From positions 1 to 64,000 of the forward strand of contig CAXYYC010000010.1 of NCBI GenBank assembly GCA_964293815.1: 64,000 nt of DNA. The letters run 5' to 3'. Origin of the DNA: CTSOIL-112 sp964293815. Its GTDB lineage: Bacteria; Pseudomonadota; Gammaproteobacteria; Burkholderiales; Burkholderiaceae. The notes beneath the pieces are model-generated. The model ran no database searches and was not told where the DNA came from. It saw only the letters and a list, made by a program, of their open reading frames with translations. Positions 63,115-64,000 of this stretch are shown in pieces. Numbering within the stretch: position 1 is the first letter of the stretch; each line of letters begins with the position of its first letter. A program made the position numbers and the translations under genes.

Positions 63115-64000
63115 ATGGCAACGCACAACAACGCCCGATTCAACTGGGAAGACGTCTTACTTCTGAGCGATCAACTGAGCGATGAAGAACGCATGGTGTG
63201 GCATACCGCCACCGCCTATGCCCAAGAACAGCTCAAACCGCGCGTTTTGAACGCTTTTCGCAACGAAGCGACCGACCCAGATATTTTCAAAGAAATGGGC
63301 GAATTGGGATTACTCGGCGCAACCATTTCGCCCGAATACGGCGGATCAGGTTTGAACGACGTATGCTATGGCTTGATCGCCTACGCGGTCGAACAAGTGG
63401 ACTCCGGCTACCGCTCCATGATGAGCGTACAAAGCTCTCTGGTCATGGTTCCCATCGAAGCGTTTGGCACAGAAGCACAAAAACAAAAATACCTGCCTCG
63501 ATTGGCAACCGGCGAATGGATTGGCTGCTTTGGCCTGACCGAACCCAACCACGGTTCCGATCCGGCAGGAATGCAAAGCCGCGCACGTAAAGTCAACGGC
63601 GGCTACAGCCTGAGCGGTCAAAAAATGTGGATTACCAATTCACCCATCGCCGATGTTTTCGTGGTCTGGGCAAAAGACGACGCGGGTGATATTCGCGGCT
63701 TCATCCTCGAAAAAGGTTGGAAAGGCTTAAGCGCCCCTGCGATTCACGGCAAAGTCGGCTTACGCGCTTCCATCACCGGCGAAATCGTCCTGGATGAAGT
63801 ATTTGTCCCCGAAGAAAACATCTTCCCTGAAATCAAAGGCTTACGCGGCCCATTCACCTGTCTGAACTCCGCGCGCTACGGCATTGCTTGGGGCGCACTG
63901 GGCGCGGCAACAGACTGCTGGCACACCGCACGGCAATACGTCCTTGATCGCACACAATTTGGCCGCCCGCTGGCCGCCAACCAACTGATTCAGAAAAAAT
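63115..64000 (+). CDS. Glutaryl-CoA dehydrogenase (copy 2, cut by window edge)
   Basis: The first ~295 residues of an acyl-CoA dehydrogenase; the frame continues past the window end. GAAAGGACTACC precedes the ATG. It is closely similar to the gcdH copy at 35908-37095 throughout: YRSMMSVQSSLVM, GLTEPNHGSDP and RDQKMWITNSPIADVF-like stretches match almost residue for residue (the latter as GQKMWITNSPIADVF). The N-terminal ~15 residues differ. Following hyuA in an operon-like arrangement, it probably handles the glutaryl-CoA (or similar acyl-CoA) end product of the ring-opening pathway. The catalytic C-terminal Glu lies outside the window. Confidence 0.88.
   Translation, partial: MATHNNARFNWEDVLLLSDQLSDEERMVWHTATAYAQEQLKPRVLNAFRNEATDPDIFKEMGELGLLGATISPEYGGSGLNDVCYGLIAYAVEQVDSGYRSMMSVQSSLVMVPIEAFGTEAQKQKYLPRLATGEWIGCFGLTEPNHGSDPAGMQSRARKVNGGYSLSGQKMWITNSPIADVFVVWAKDDAGDIRGFILEKGWKGLSAPAIHGKVGLRASITGEIVLDEVFVPEENIFPEIKGLRGPFTCLNSARYGIAWGALGAATDCWHTARQYVLDRTQFGRPLAANQLIQKK

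Overview
The window reads as a chromosomal segment of a Gram-negative proteobacterium, most likely a betaproteobacterium (Burkholderiales-like). The evidence is gene order: frr-uppS-cdsA-dxr-rseP-bamA-skp-lpxD-fabZ-lpxA-lpxB-rnhB followed by a TrmH/SpoU rRNA methyltransferase, plus a complete lipid A and outer-membrane assembly set. Species assignment is inference; no rRNA gene is present. The only tRNA is tRNA-Phe(GAA). No transposase, integrase, phage gene or CRISPR array was found.

Layout. 1-283: a fold-back, MITE-like element with terminal inverted repeats. 382-6882 (+): nfeD/SPFH pair, an NlpE-like lipoprotein, ssb, an OmpA-type lipoprotein, a sodium:alanine symporter and a small exported protein. 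6957-14210 (-): purL, then polA with a translationally coupled small membrane protein. 14322-15254 (+): a hexose-6-phosphate epimerase. 15357-17512 (-): tRNA-Phe and leuA with a leucine-rich leader peptide and attenuator. 17560-20113 (-): pgsA and uvrC. 20522-22206 (+): phosphate transporter pair. 22281-35705 (-): the long envelope block from frr to the rRNA methyltransferase, containing isoprenoid (dxr, uppS), phospholipid (cdsA), lipid A (lpxD/A/B, fabZ) and outer-membrane assembly (bamA, skp, rseP) genes.

35908-44223 (-): glutaryl-CoA dehydrogenase, the mltG-tmk-holB operon, a glutathione transferase, thiolase plus aldehyde dehydrogenase, and tatD. 44397-50665: a PPK2 with a histone H1-like tail, uvrD, msrB, yihY-type membrane protein and pdxH. 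51048-52588 is the most accessory-looking part: three consecutive fold-back repeats next to an AT-richer orphan PD-(D/E)XK (NucS/DUF91-like) gene. 52621-56243 (-): a 2-aminoadipate-type aminotransferase, rmuC and a truncated hemoglobin, with a REP-like inverted pair and an operator-like palindrome between them.

56382-64000: a catabolic locus of a LysR regulator divergent from an NCS1 permease, hydantoinase/oxoprolinase subunits B and A, and a second glutaryl-CoA dehydrogenase that runs off the window. Together these could import a cyclic amide, open it with ATP and feed a C5 product into glutaryl-CoA oxidation; this is a hypothesis.

The strongest non-coding discoveries are the leucine attenuator with an apparently leaderless 29-codon peptide, the GGAAACACGGAA terminal-repeat family (three loci), and several perfect or near-perfect palindromes. 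Most of the rest is conserved housekeeping sequence.
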